DNA of 64,000 bases from Paenibacillus sp. A3 (lineage in GTDB: Bacteria; Bacillota; Bacilli; Paenibacillales; NBRC-103111). This document shows positions 25,403 to 33,330 of the stretch, piece by piece. Within the stretch, counting starts at the first letter, position 1, and the number at the start of each line of letters is the position of its first letter. The stretch covers positions 1-64,000 of the forward strand of contig NZ_JTHN01000111.1 in assembly GCF_001399685.1 (NCBI RefSeq). The letters run 5' to 3'. A program made the translations under genes and the position numbers. The notes below the pieces were generated by a model. That model worked only from the letters and a program-made list of their open reading frames with translations, searched no databases and was not told where the DNA came from.

Positions 25403-25440
25403 GAAAAAGAGGGATTGGAAGGAAGATGTCGAATGCTATG

Positions 25441-25487
25441 CAGAGAGGTCGCAAAGCCTGTTTAACCAAGGCTTAACGACCTCTCTG
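25441..25487. terminator. Bidirectional terminator
   Basis: AGAGAGGTCG pairs with CGACCTCTCT, enclosing a second stem AAGCCT...AGGCTT. It lies between the convergent small cysteine protein and the TauE-type permease. Confidence 0.8.
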
Positions 25488-25493
25488 CGGCGT

Positions 25494-26255
25494 TTATAGC
25501 ATATCCCAGATTTGTTTGCCGATCAATATGGCGGTAATTCCGATAAACAGCGGCTTCACGTATTTGGAGCCTTTGCGGATGGCAACCTGCGAGCCGACGA
25601 GGGAGCCTGCGATCATGGCTAGGCCCATCGGCAGACCGTAGCCGAGATGCACCGACTTTAACCAGAAGAACGACGCCAAGGAAGCGATGTTGCTGGCGAA
25701 GTTGAGCACCTTGGCATTGGCCGAAGCGCCTACGAAATCAAATCCCAGCATCAGAAACAGAAAAAGCAGGAACGAGCCGGCGCCAGGGCCGAAAAATCCG
25801 TCGTAAAAGCCCAAAGCGAACGCGCATACCGCCGTCGCAAGTCCGCGTGCGAACGTAAACCGGACCTGCTGTCCCGAGCCGTCCCAGTTTTTTTTCAGCA
25901 GCGTATAGATGAGAATGACGATCAGAAGACCGACCACCAGCGGCTTTAAGAAGGTGGAAGGCACCAGATGGATCGTATACGTGCCGAGAGCCGATCCGAT
26001 GAAGGACAACGGAAACAGGAGCAGCACCAGCTTGCCGTTAATTTTGCCGGAAAATAAAAAGGAGGCGGTGCTGGTTAACGAGGATAGCGTTCCCCCAAGC
26101 TTGTTCGTTCCGAGCACCATATTGGTCGGAAGTCCGGTGAACATCAGCGCGGGAACGGCAATGAGTCCTCCTCCACCCACGACGGAGTCGATGAAGGCGG
26201 CGGCGAACCCGACAATAACGAGAAACAAAATCATATCGAATGAGGGCAGTTCCAC
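25494..26255 (-). CDS. TauE/SafE-family membrane permease
   Basis: 253 residues with about seven to eight membrane helices. FAAAFIDSVVGGGGLIAVPA near the N-terminus and ALGFYDGFFGPGAGSFLLF in the middle are the paired TauE/SafE motifs. The family exports or imports small sulfur-containing anions such as sulfite or sulfoacetate; the substrate here is unknown. GTG 26255 has GGAGAAA 9 bases upstream; TTG 26261 is too close to the site. Single-gene unit. Confidence 0.88.
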   Translation of the reverse strand: MELPSFDMILFLVIVGFAAAFIDSVVGGGGLIAVPALMFTGLPTNMVLGTNKLGGTLSSLTSTASFLFSGKINGKLVLLLFPLSFIGSALGTYTIHLVPSTFLKPLVVGLLIVILIYTLLKKNWDGSGQQVRFTFARGLATAVCAFALGFYDGFFGPGAGSFLLFLFLMLGFDFVGASANAKVLNFASNIASLASFFWLKSVHLGYGLPMGLAMIAGSLVGSQVAIRKGSKYVKPLFIGITAILIGKQIWDML

Positions 26256-26391
26256 GAGCAATTTCTCCTTACGACGTCAAGTTAAATACTGGCAGACCGA
26301 AACAAATAATGCATTCTAAAGTATAAAAAAAAATACAGGTTTGTACAATGCCAATTTGTTGGGGACATTACTCTGGGAGAGGAGAGGGTCC

Positions 26392-28011
26392 ATGCTTCGC
26401 TTCATGCGGCCCCGGACGGTGAAGCAGCGTTTTCGTCTGTGGATTGCGCTGGCCATTCTCATGCTCGGGCTTTCGATCAACATCGCTTTTTATATATTGT
26501 ATCAGCAGGAAGCTCGGGCAGAGGCGCTGCGCAATTTGTCGGACAAGCTGAGTCTGCAGACGTTGTTCATCGACCGGTGGGTGCAGGAGCGGGAGCTGGA
26601 TATGCGTCTGCTTACCGAGGATGAGGCCGTCAGAACGCTGAACAAGCCTTTGATGGAGAAAATCTTCCGCGATTTCACACTATTGCAGAGAGAATTCTCT
26701 TCGCTATCTTATGTGAACGCAGACGGTATCACGGAAGTGGATACCTATTCGGCTACGGGCCTCCAGGTCAACGAGCGCGATTACTATTGGGCTGCGAAAC
26801 AGGGCAAATCGTCGATGTCGGATGTCGTCATCGGCAAAGCAACCGGCGAACCGGTCATTATTTTCTCCGCCCCTACTTATGACAAAGGGGGACGATGGAC
26901 CGGACTGCTGCTCGGCTCGGTCAAGCTGGAGACGATTCAGCGGGTGGTAGGTTCGCTGCATTCCGGGGAGACGGCGGACTTTTATCTCCTCGACCGGGTC
27001 GGTGTGCCGGTGACGAAGCCCCGCTTTATCGACGACGTACGCCAGAACTCGCGGCCGATCTCGACGGACATTACGCGCCGCGCAGCGGTGCAGGCGGTCT
27101 CGAAGGAGGCGTATGCCAACTACAAGGGAGACATCGTATTCGGTTCGTATCAGTGGATAGCCGGCCACCGCTGGCTGCTGGTGGGCGAAGTGAGCAAAAA
27201 GGAACTGTATGTGAACTTGTACGGGCTGATGCTCGTTTTCATCGCCATAACGTTGGCCACGCTGATGTTAAGCTTCAGCGGTATCGTTATTCTTACGCGG
27301 CGGATCGAACGTCCGCTCGAATTTTTGCTGCAAGGCACCCGTATCATCAAGGAAGGGCAATACGGATACCGCATCGACCCGGCCGTCTTCAAGCATGCCC
27401 CTGCCGAGCTTCAGGAGCTGTGCGATACGTACAACCTGATGAGCCGTAAGCTAAAAACGACAGTCAAGCTGCTTGAGGAGTCGGCTATGATCGATCCGCT
27501 CACCGAACTGTACAACCGCCGGTATATGATGCAGAACGGAAACCAGCGCCTGCTTCGGGCCTTGGCAGCGGGGTATCCCTGCTCGGTGTTGTTAATCGAT
27601 ATCGATTATTTCAAGCAGGTCAACGATACGCACGGCCATTTGGTCGGCGACCGGGTGCTGCGGCATGTGGCGGGAGTGCTGCAGAGGCAGACGGGAGGCG
27701 ACGAATTAGCCGCCCGATACGGCGGAGAGGAATTTATGGTGCTTGCGCTGCGCTTGGGCGCCGTGCAGGCCAGAGCCTTGGCGGAGACGGTCCGCCGGGC
27801 CGTAGCCGCGGAGCCTTATGAGGCGGACGGCGTACGTATCGCGCTGACGGTTAGCATCGGAGGCGCGGCGTGCACAGGCTTGGCCGAAGGAGCGGACGCG
27901 AAACTGCTGCTGGAGCAAATGATCGAAGAAGGGGACAAAGCGCTATACCGGGCCAAGCAGCTTGGCCGCAACCGGGTCGAGTGGGAATCCGGTCCGCCGG
28001 GAGACGGCTGA
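26392..28011 (+). CDS. Membrane diguanylate cyclase (sensor-HAMP-GGDEF)
   Basis: 539 residues from ATG 26392, with GGAGAGGG 7 bases upstream. Layout: membrane helix at about 18-38, an extracytoplasmic dCache-like sensor to about 280 (YVNADGITEVD, ERDYYWAAKQG), a second helix at about 285-305, HAMP, then GGDEF from about 365. The active loop YGGEEF is at 443-448, so cyclic-di-GMP synthesis is expected. The product-inhibition RxxD site is TGGD here, so feedback may be absent. Single gene; sensed ligand unknown. Confidence 0.92.
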   Translation: MLRFMRPRTVKQRFRLWIALAILMLGLSINIAFYILYQQEARAEALRNLSDKLSLQTLFIDRWVQERELDMRLLTEDEAVRTLNKPLMEKIFRDFTLLQREFSSLSYVNADGITEVDTYSATGLQVNERDYYWAAKQGKSSMSDVVIGKATGEPVIIFSAPTYDKGGRWTGLLLGSVKLETIQRVVGSLHSGETADFYLLDRVGVPVTKPRFIDDVRQNSRPISTDITRRAAVQAVSKEAYANYKGDIVFGSYQWIAGHRWLLVGEVSKKELYVNLYGLMLVFIAITLATLMLSFSGIVILTRRIERPLEFLLQGTRIIKEGQYGYRIDPAVFKHAPAELQELCDTYNLMSRKLKTTVKLLEESAMIDPLTELYNRRYMMQNGNQRLLRALAAGYPCSVLLIDIDYFKQVNDTHGHLVGDRVLRHVAGVLQRQTGGDELAARYGGEEFMVLALRLGAVQARALAETVRRAVAAEPYEADGVRIALTVSIGGAACTGLAEGADAKLLLEQMIEEGDKALYRAKQLGRNRVEWESGPPGDG

Positions 28012-28119
28012 TCGGACGCCGCTGCGTTCAGGAGCGGGACCGGCCTTTTCACCTCCGGGCGAAAGCCTGCATATACTGGGGTCATCGGCCTTGGAGGCGC
28101 TTAAGGAGGCAGGGACGCA

Positions 28120-28806
28120 GTGGAATGGGAGGAATTTGAACGGGCAAGGCGGGAGCGCATCGTTACCCGCCGGTTGGCGAAGCCCAGACTTGACGTGAAA
28201 TATCCGCAGGTGCTGGGACTTCAAAACCGGCTCGTCCAGCGGATCGTCAATCATTCGATATTGGACGCCATCTACAAGCTGATCCGCAAGCAGGACTACG
28301 TGCAGGACCAGACCAGAACGGTATCGGGCAGCTATAAAGTCAAGCTTCATAAAAACGGCCTGCTCAGCTTGCTGTACGACGTTTACGGATACTCTCAGGG
28401 AGCGGCGCACGGCCTCACCTTCCAGAGCTCGCAGACGTTTAATTTGCGGGACGGTACGGAATATCAATTAAAGAATTTGTTTAAACCGGGAAGCGATTAT
28501 GTCCGCCGGCTGTCGGCCATTATCCGCCGCAGGTTCAAGGAGCAGGATATTCCGATGCTCACGGAATTTCGTTCGATCCGCCCCGATCAAGATTTTTATT
28601 TGACGGACCGCGCCATCGGCATCTATTTTCAACTATACGAATATACGCCGTATGCCTACGGTTTTCCGACGTTTGAAATCCCTTTTACGGAAGTCGCGGA
28701 TATTCTCGATCCGAACGGTCCGGTCGTTTGCTGGCCTATCGTTGAACGGTGTTCAGGCCGCCGGCGCCGCTGTCGAGGAGACGCCGGCTTTGTTGCAGCA
28801 ACTTGA
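28120..28806 (+). CDS. DUF3298-type (RsiV-like) protein
   Basis: 228 residues from GTG 28120 with AAGGAGG 10 bases upstream. VSGSYKVKLHKNGLLSLLYD and GYSQGAAHGLTF match the DUF4163/DUF3298 pair; the C-terminal ... YEYTPYAYGFPTFEIPF is the DUF3298 end, as in the lysozyme-binding anti-sigma factor RsiV and PdaC. There is no signal peptide or membrane helix, unlike RsiV. The last 20 residues (CSGRRRRCRG) look unstructured. Role unknown. Confidence 0.75.
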   Translation: MEWEEFERARRERIVTRRLAKPRLDVKYPQVLGLQNRLVQRIVNHSILDAIYKLIRKQDYVQDQTRTVSGSYKVKLHKNGLLSLLYDVYGYSQGAAHGLTFQSSQTFNLRDGTEYQLKNLFKPGSDYVRRLSAIIRRRFKEQDIPMLTEFRSIRPDQDFYLTDRAIGIYFQLYEYTPYAYGFPTFEIPFTEVADILDPNGPVVCWPIVERCSGRRRRCRGDAGFVAAT

Positions 28807-28832
28807 TAACCTTAGGAAGGCGAGGCGAAACT

Positions 28833-29498
28833 ATGGCCAAGCATGCCATCGTCGCAGGGAGCACAGGGCTTGTCGGACGCGAGCTGGTAAGCTTGCTTCT
28901 GGAGCATCCCGCTTACGACCGGGTGGTCACGTTAGTACGGACCGACTCAAGCATCCGGCATCCGAAGCTCGAACAGCGCGTCATTTCCTTCGACCGCCTG
29001 GCTGACGAGGCGGCTGGCGGTTTCGATGGCGCCGACGTGTTCTGCGCCCTCGGGACGACGATAAAGAAAGCGAAGACGCAGGAGCAGTTCCGCAAGGTCG
29101 ATTACGGCTATCCGATGGAGCTCGGCCGGCTGGCGTCCGTCTCGGGCGCCGCGCAATTTCTTATCGTCACGGCCATCGGAGCGGACAAGCAGTCGGCCTT
29201 TTTTTACAGCCGGGTCAAAGGCGAGACCGAAGAGGGGCTCAGAGCGCTCGGGCTGCCGGCGCTGCATATTTTCCGGCCTTCGCTGCTGCTCGGCGAGCGG
29301 GAAGAGGTCCGCTTCGGGGAGCGCGCAGCTGCGCTTCTGTCCCGGATCGCCGGTTTTGCCATGCGCGGGCCGTTGCGGCCGTACAAGCCGATCGCCGCGC
29401 GGACGGTGGCCAAGGGCATGCTCGAAGCGGCGCTCCGCGGTACCCCGGGCACTCATGTGTACCCGTCGGACCGGATCGAAGCGCTGGCTTCCCAATAA
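28833..29498 (+). CDS. NAD(P)-binding atypical SDR (YwnB/HTATIP2-like)
   Basis: 221 residues starting at ATG 28833; AGGAAGGCGAGG lies upstream. HAIVAGSTGLVGRELVSLLL is the N-terminal dinucleotide-binding motif (GxxGxxG), followed by ALGTTIKKAKTQEQFRKVDY, FYSRVKGETEEGL (active-site Tyr/Lys region) and IFRPSLLLGERE. This pattern is that of atypical SDRs related to HTATIP2. It overlaps no neighbours and lies 26 bases downstream of the DUF3298 gene, so they may be co-transcribed. Substrate unknown. Confidence 0.85.
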   Translation: MAKHAIVAGSTGLVGRELVSLLLEHPAYDRVVTLVRTDSSIRHPKLEQRVISFDRLADEAAGGFDGADVFCALGTTIKKAKTQEQFRKVDYGYPMELGRLASVSGAAQFLIVTAIGADKQSAFFYSRVKGETEEGLRALGLPALHIFRPSLLLGEREEVRFGERAAALLSRIAGFAMRGPLRPYKPIAARTVAKGMLEAALRGTPGTHVYPSDRIEALASQ

Positions 29499-29509
29499 AA
29501 ATGAAAAAA

Positions 29510-29526
29510 GGCCGCGGATCGCGGCC
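29510..29526 (+). terminator. GC-rich terminator hairpin after the SDR gene
   Basis: GGCCGCGGATCGCGGCC is self-complementary and preceded by AAAAAA. A near-identical hairpin at 29743-29763 sits at the other end of the palindromic element, so the two also pair with each other at long range. Confidence 0.65.
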
Positions 29527-29745
29527 TCAGGCTGTTGAGAAAGAGGTTTTTAATTGAAATAGAGAAACATACGGAGGTGGGGTATCTACTGGAGGAGCGA
29601 TATCGTTCGCCTTTGTCTGCGGGAAATACCCGCTGTTAAGCGGCTTCAATTAAAGTTTCCCGCTGACAACAGCGACCGGAAGTAGATACCCCACCCCCTC
29701 GTACATCTCTATTATCCCATTAGACCACTTTCGCAACAAACTCAG
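29527..29745. repeat. Complete palindromic element (copy 2), MITE-like or structured repeat
   Basis: A single imperfect inverted repeat about 220 bases long. Left arm TGTTGAGAAAG ... TACGGAGGTGGGGTATCTACT corresponds to right arm AGTAGATACCCCACC ... CTTTCGCAACA. The centre has its own stem, TTGTCTGCGGGAAA with TTTCCCGCTGACAA. Copy 1 opens the window. It has no coding capacity. The TGTTGAGAAAG tips could be transposon ends, but no target duplication is clear. Confidence 0.8.
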
Positions 29746-29763
29746 GCCGCGGACCGCGGCCTG
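29743..29763 (-). terminator. Terminator for the amino-acid binding protein gene
   Basis: CAGGCCGCGG/CCGCGGCCTG hairpin located just after the stop at 29771 on the minus strand; the region beyond is not T-rich, so efficiency is uncertain. Confidence 0.5.
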
Positions 29764-29770
29764 AAAAGGA

Positions 29771-30541
29771 CTACTGACCCGGCAGCTTCTTAGGCTTGCT
29801 GCCGAACCACTTCACGTATAGCGCTTCGTACGTTCCGTCTTTGGCGACGGCTTCGATGGCGCCGTTGATTCTACCGAGATGCTTGTTTTTCTTTTTCGCA
29901 ACGATGGCGTAGCTTTCTTTGTTCAGCACTTCCCCGACCATCTTCACTTTGCCTTCCCCGTCGTTTTGCAGGAAATGGTGGACGTTGCGCTCGTCGAAAA
30001 TGACCGCGTCCAGCTTTTTATTTTTCAAGTCGGTGTAAGCATCCGAGATATCGGGATAGCCCCGGACCTCTTTGGTGCCTTGGATTCCGCCGGCATAAAT
30101 ATAAGAGGTCGAGCCGCTTTTGGTTCCGATGACTTTCCCGGTCAGATCGTCCTTGCTCTTGATTTCCTCGTTGTCCGAAGCGGTAAGCAGGACCAGCCCG
30201 GTCTGAAAATACGGATCGGAAAAAGCAAAATTATCCTTGCGGGCTTTGTTGACGGTCATCCCCGCGATCGCCATGTCCACTTGGCCGGATTTCACGGCTT
30301 TGTTCAGCTCTCCTTGCGTCATCGGAACAAGCTCGTATGGCAAGTTCGCTTTTTGCGCGACCGCTCTCCACAGCTCCACTTCGAACCCTTTATTCTCTCC
30401 GTTCTCGGTATACGTGAACGGGCGGAAATTGCTTTCTATCCCGACTTTGACCGGTTTTTCCCCGCCGCATCCCGCGATCAGGAGCGTCAAGAGGACAGCC
30501 AGCAGTCCGATTCCCCGTCCGCTGCGAATTACGACATCCAT
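29771..30541 (-). CDS. Amino-acid ABC transporter substrate-binding lipoprotein (SBP_bac_3)
   Basis: 256 residues. A signal peptide with lipobox LIAGC (Cys25) will be lipidated. The mature protein starts KVGIESNFRPFTYTENGENK and continues GFEVELWRAVAQK, GQVDMAIAGMTVNKAR and LTGKVIGTKSGST, the standard GlnH/HisJ fold with the Arg that binds the amino-acid carboxylate. No permease or ATPase is adjacent on either side, so it is an orphan binding protein. AAGGAGGTACGAAGG precedes ATG. Confidence 0.9.
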   Translation of the reverse strand: MDVVIRSGRGIGLLAVLLTLLIAGCGGEKPVKVGIESNFRPFTYTENGENKGFEVELWRAVAQKANLPYELVPMTQGELNKAVKSGQVDMAIAGMTVNKARKDNFAFSDPYFQTGLVLLTASDNEEIKSKDDLTGKVIGTKSGSTSYIYAGGIQGTKEVRGYPDISDAYTDLKNKKLDAVIFDERNVHHFLQNDGEGKVKMVGEVLNKESYAIVAKKKNKHLGRINGAIEAVAKDGTYEALYVKWFGSKPKKLPGQ

Positions 30542-30648
30542 TCCCTTCGTACCTCCTTTTCAGGTAAACAAAGGTATTGTTTGTCTTCCGAGGGACGGTT
30601 ATGCAATCCGGCCGCCGGGCGGATAAAAAAAGAGGGGCCCGCTTAGCG

Positions 30649-30963
30649 TCAGCCCCCGAACGACTCCCGGAACGCTTTGGCCAAAGCGTCCGATTCCACT
30701 TCCCACAAAGCGGCCACTTCGCCGCAGACGTTCTCGTCGAACCAATCGGCCAGCACCTTGCGATTGTCCGCATGCTCCACAATATAAGGCAGGTTCAGCA
30801 GCACCTTTTTGTAATACAGCTTTTCCGCCTGCTCTACCGCTTGTTGAGGGACGTAACGTCCAAGTTTTTTACGGGCGCGGTACAGCTCCCGGCTGCAAGT
30901 GCGGCGAATTTGCCGGGCGGACGGGTAAGGCCGGCTGTGCTTCATTTGGTTTGTTGGATTCAT
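30649..30963 (-). CDS. Small basic/helical hypothetical protein
   Basis: 104 residues from ATG 30963 (an ATG at 30975 overlaps GGAGATG). N-terminal half is Arg/Lys-rich (QIRRTCSRELYRARKKLGRY), the rest helical with WFDENVCGEVAALWEVE. No membrane segment. Not recognised. It lies on the minus strand between the cupredoxin and the binding protein, with about 100 bases on each side. Confidence 0.5.
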   Translation of the reverse strand: MNPTNQMKHSRPYPSARQIRRTCSRELYRARKKLGRYVPQQAVEQAEKLYYKKVLLNLPYIVEHADNRKVLADWFDENVCGEVAALWEVESDALAKAFRESFGG

Positions 30964-31053
30964 CGATAGCGGCATCTCCTTCCTGCCATTATGCTATGCG
31001 GAAGAAGGGCGGGCGGGTACTGCCGACGGCGGTTTTTAGAAAAGGGGCGGCGT

Positions 31054-31512
31054 CTACTCGTCGATGACCAGGTAGCCGACCATCGGCCCGTTGTGCGCCA
31101 TGTCGGGATGGGTCAAGCAGATGATCCGGTAGACGCCCGGTTTGGAGGCGCGGAAGGAAACGACGGTTTCCTTTCCTTTTTTCACCTCTCCCTTAATGTT
31201 AAGGCCTTCGATGATAAAAGGATGGCTGGCGCCGTTGACGCCGTAGATGCTAAGCCGGATGCGCTCGCCTTTTTTCATATAGATCGTTCCCGGGTCCCAG
31301 CGGTAAGCTTCGATCGTTTTGCCGTCCGATGTCGTCGATTTGAACTCGCCGGTTACGAGCTGGATCGTCCGTTCGGGTCCGGCAGGGCTCATCGCGGCCC
31401 GAATCGTTTCGCGTTCCCAGAAGAGCAGCGCGGCACCGGCCAACAGTACGGCGGCGGCTCCGATTTTCAATCCCTTCAGTCCTTTTTGGCTCATCACATA
31501 TACCTTGGTCAT
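31054..31512 (-). CDS. Membrane-anchored cupredoxin
   Basis: 152 residues from ATG 31512 with AAGGGG 6 bases upstream. Membrane anchor at about residues 16-32, then a cupredoxin barrel facing outside. Copper ligands are plain: His in SHPFIIEG and the C-terminal CLTHPDMAHNGPM cluster (Cys-His-Met), as in CuA- or plastocyanin-like domains. It may shuttle electrons or bind copper. It is divergent from a CuAO_N stalk protein whose start lies 130 bases away, a suggestive but unproven link. Confidence 0.8.
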   Translation of the reverse strand: MTKVYVMSQKGLKGLKIGAAAVLLAGAALLFWERETIRAAMSPAGPERTIQLVTGEFKSTTSDGKTIEAYRWDPGTIYMKKGERIRLSIYGVNGASHPFIIEGLNIKGEVKKGKETVVSFRASKPGVYRIICLTHPDMAHNGPMVGYLVIDE

Positions 31513-31642
31513 CGGCATCCCCTTCGGTTTCGGATCGTTTGTACGAGTATATTCGGGTGCTTGTCTGAACATGCCGGATCGGTTTCAAACCGGGAAGCGC
31601 CGGGTAAAGGTTCTTAACTCGAACACCGGGGGAGGACGATCC

Positions 31643-33232
31643 ATGATGCGCTTAAAAGGGAAGCTGGCCCTGCTGGGGCTGTGCCTCGTTTTGCTGATGC
31701 CGTACATAGCAGGAGCGCGGGCCGTACCGGCGCGGGAGGCCGCGGCAGAGCTGCGGGTCCGACTGGACGCTTTGTTTGGCGAGCATGCGCTGCTGGCTAT
31801 TTTTGCGATGCAAAAACGTTACGACGGCGCCGCCGATCACGAACAGGCCGCTGCGCTGCTCGGGAAAAATACCGAACGGCTGGCAGCCACGCTGCGATCG
31901 GCCTACGGGGAAGAGACTGGCAAGACCATTGAGCCGCTTTGGTCGTCGCATATCGAGGCTTTGCTGAACTATGCGCAGGCCGCTGCGGCAGGTGACGAAA
32001 CGGAACGATTGCAGGCGGCGAACGGCTTGGATGCCTACGCCAAGGAGCTGGCGCTGGTTTGGGCGCGGCTTCTTCCGGATCTGGGAGCAGCGGGGCTGGA
32101 AGCAGGAGCGAAGCGGCATACCGATCTGGTGCTTCAAGCGTTCGAGGCTTACGCGGACAAAAATTACGCGGCAGCGTATAAATCGCTGCGCGAAGCTTAC
32201 GCCCACGCAGTGGCAAGCGCAGATCTGTTGGCGGCGGGCATGGCTGCGCAATCGCCGGACCGATTCGACGCGTCCGGCATGAAGACCCGCAAGGCCGATC
32301 TGCGTGCGGCGCTCGGCCGCTTGCTTGACGAGCATGCGCTGACAGCCGTCTTTGCGATGCAGAAAAGCATCGACGGCGCAAGCGACTTCGATCAGGCGGC
32401 TGCGGCGCTGAATGAGAATGCGGAGGATCTGGAGGCCGCCATTGCTTCCGTTTACGGGGAGACGGCCGGGACGGCGTTTCGTATGGCATGGACCTCCCGT
32501 ACCCGCTGCATTTTGGATTACGCCAAAGCGGCCGCATCCAAGGACGAGCCGGCGCGGGCAATCGCAGAGGGCAAGCTGGAGAAGGCTGAGGCGGAGCTGG
32601 CGCAATTTTTCACGGATGCGAACCCGCAGCACGGGAGCAAGCCGGAGCTGTTGAACGATCTGACTACGCAGAGCGGGCAAATGACGATGGCCGTTGACCA
32701 TGATGTGCTGGGCGAGTACGCTGCCGCCTATGACAATATGGAGACGGCCTATGCCCAAATGTTCCCGATGGCTGACCTGCTGGCGCAGGGAATCTCGAAC
32801 CAGTACCCCGACCGGTTTCCGGACGCTCCGGCATCCGTCCGGAAAACCGTGACGATGCAAATCGGCGAAACGGAGCTGACCGTGAACGGCCAGACGATCC
32901 GGATGGACGTCTCTCCCGCGCTTCAAGAGGGCGTCGTCTATATTCCGCTGCGGGTTGTCGCCGAAGCCGTCGGCGCCACGGTGTCGTGGGACGCGGCGGC
33001 GAATACGACGCGGTTAGCTTGGGACGGCAATCAGGCGTCGTTCCCGGGCGGCTCGGATCAAGCGGAAGTCAACGGCAGGGTGAAATCGGGTGGTGGGGCG
33101 CCGACCATCATGCAGGACGGGCGCGTCATGGTGCCGATTGACGTTCTCGTCGAAGCGACGGGCTGGAAAGCGGAGCTTGGAAAAGACGACGGCTCGATTC
33201 GCTTGACGACGACCGTTGAGGAACGTTCCTAG
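31643..33232 (+). CDS. Secreted protein with duplicated helical domain and CuAO_N-like stalk domain
   Basis: 529 residues from ATG 31643, with GGGGGAGG 9 bases upstream. Signal peptide at 1-27 (ends IAGARA). Two repeats follow: about 34-170 (EHALLAIFAMQKRYDGAADH, LLNYAQAAAAGDE) and about 222-360 (EHALTAVFAMQKSIDGASDF, ILDYAKAAASKDE), both helical and rich in Ala. Residues about 410-525 match the copper-amine-oxidase-N stalk domain (GVVYIPLRVVAEAVGATVSW, VMVPIDVLVEATGWK), which anchors many Paenibacillus surface proteins. The repeat domain is unnamed to me. Confidence 0.8.
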   Translation: MMRLKGKLALLGLCLVLLMPYIAGARAVPAREAAAELRVRLDALFGEHALLAIFAMQKRYDGAADHEQAAALLGKNTERLAATLRSAYGEETGKTIEPLWSSHIEALLNYAQAAAAGDETERLQAANGLDAYAKELALVWARLLPDLGAAGLEAGAKRHTDLVLQAFEAYADKNYAAAYKSLREAYAHAVASADLLAAGMAAQSPDRFDASGMKTRKADLRAALGRLLDEHALTAVFAMQKSIDGASDFDQAAAALNENAEDLEAAIASVYGETAGTAFRMAWTSRTRCILDYAKAAASKDEPARAIAEGKLEKAEAELAQFFTDANPQHGSKPELLNDLTTQSGQMTMAVDHDVLGEYAAAYDNMETAYAQMFPMADLLAQGISNQYPDRFPDAPASVRKTVTMQIGETELTVNGQTIRMDVSPALQEGVVYIPLRVVAEAVGATVSWDAAANTTRLAWDGNQASFPGGSDQAEVNGRVKSGGGAPTIMQDGRVMVPIDVLVEATGWKAELGKDDGSIRLTTTVEERS

Positions 33233-33256
33233 TCATCCGGCAAGCATGAATAAAAG

Positions 33257-33303
33257 AAGGATCGCCCTCCGGCTGTCGGCCGAATAGAAGGCGATCCTTT
33301 TGG
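33257..33303. terminator. Terminator after the stalk protein
   Basis: AAGGATCGCC pairs with GGCGATCCTT, then TTTGG. It separates the + strand gene from the convergent MFS gene. Confidence 0.85.
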
Positions 33304-33330
33304 TGTAGGCAACTCGGTTGCGACACACCG

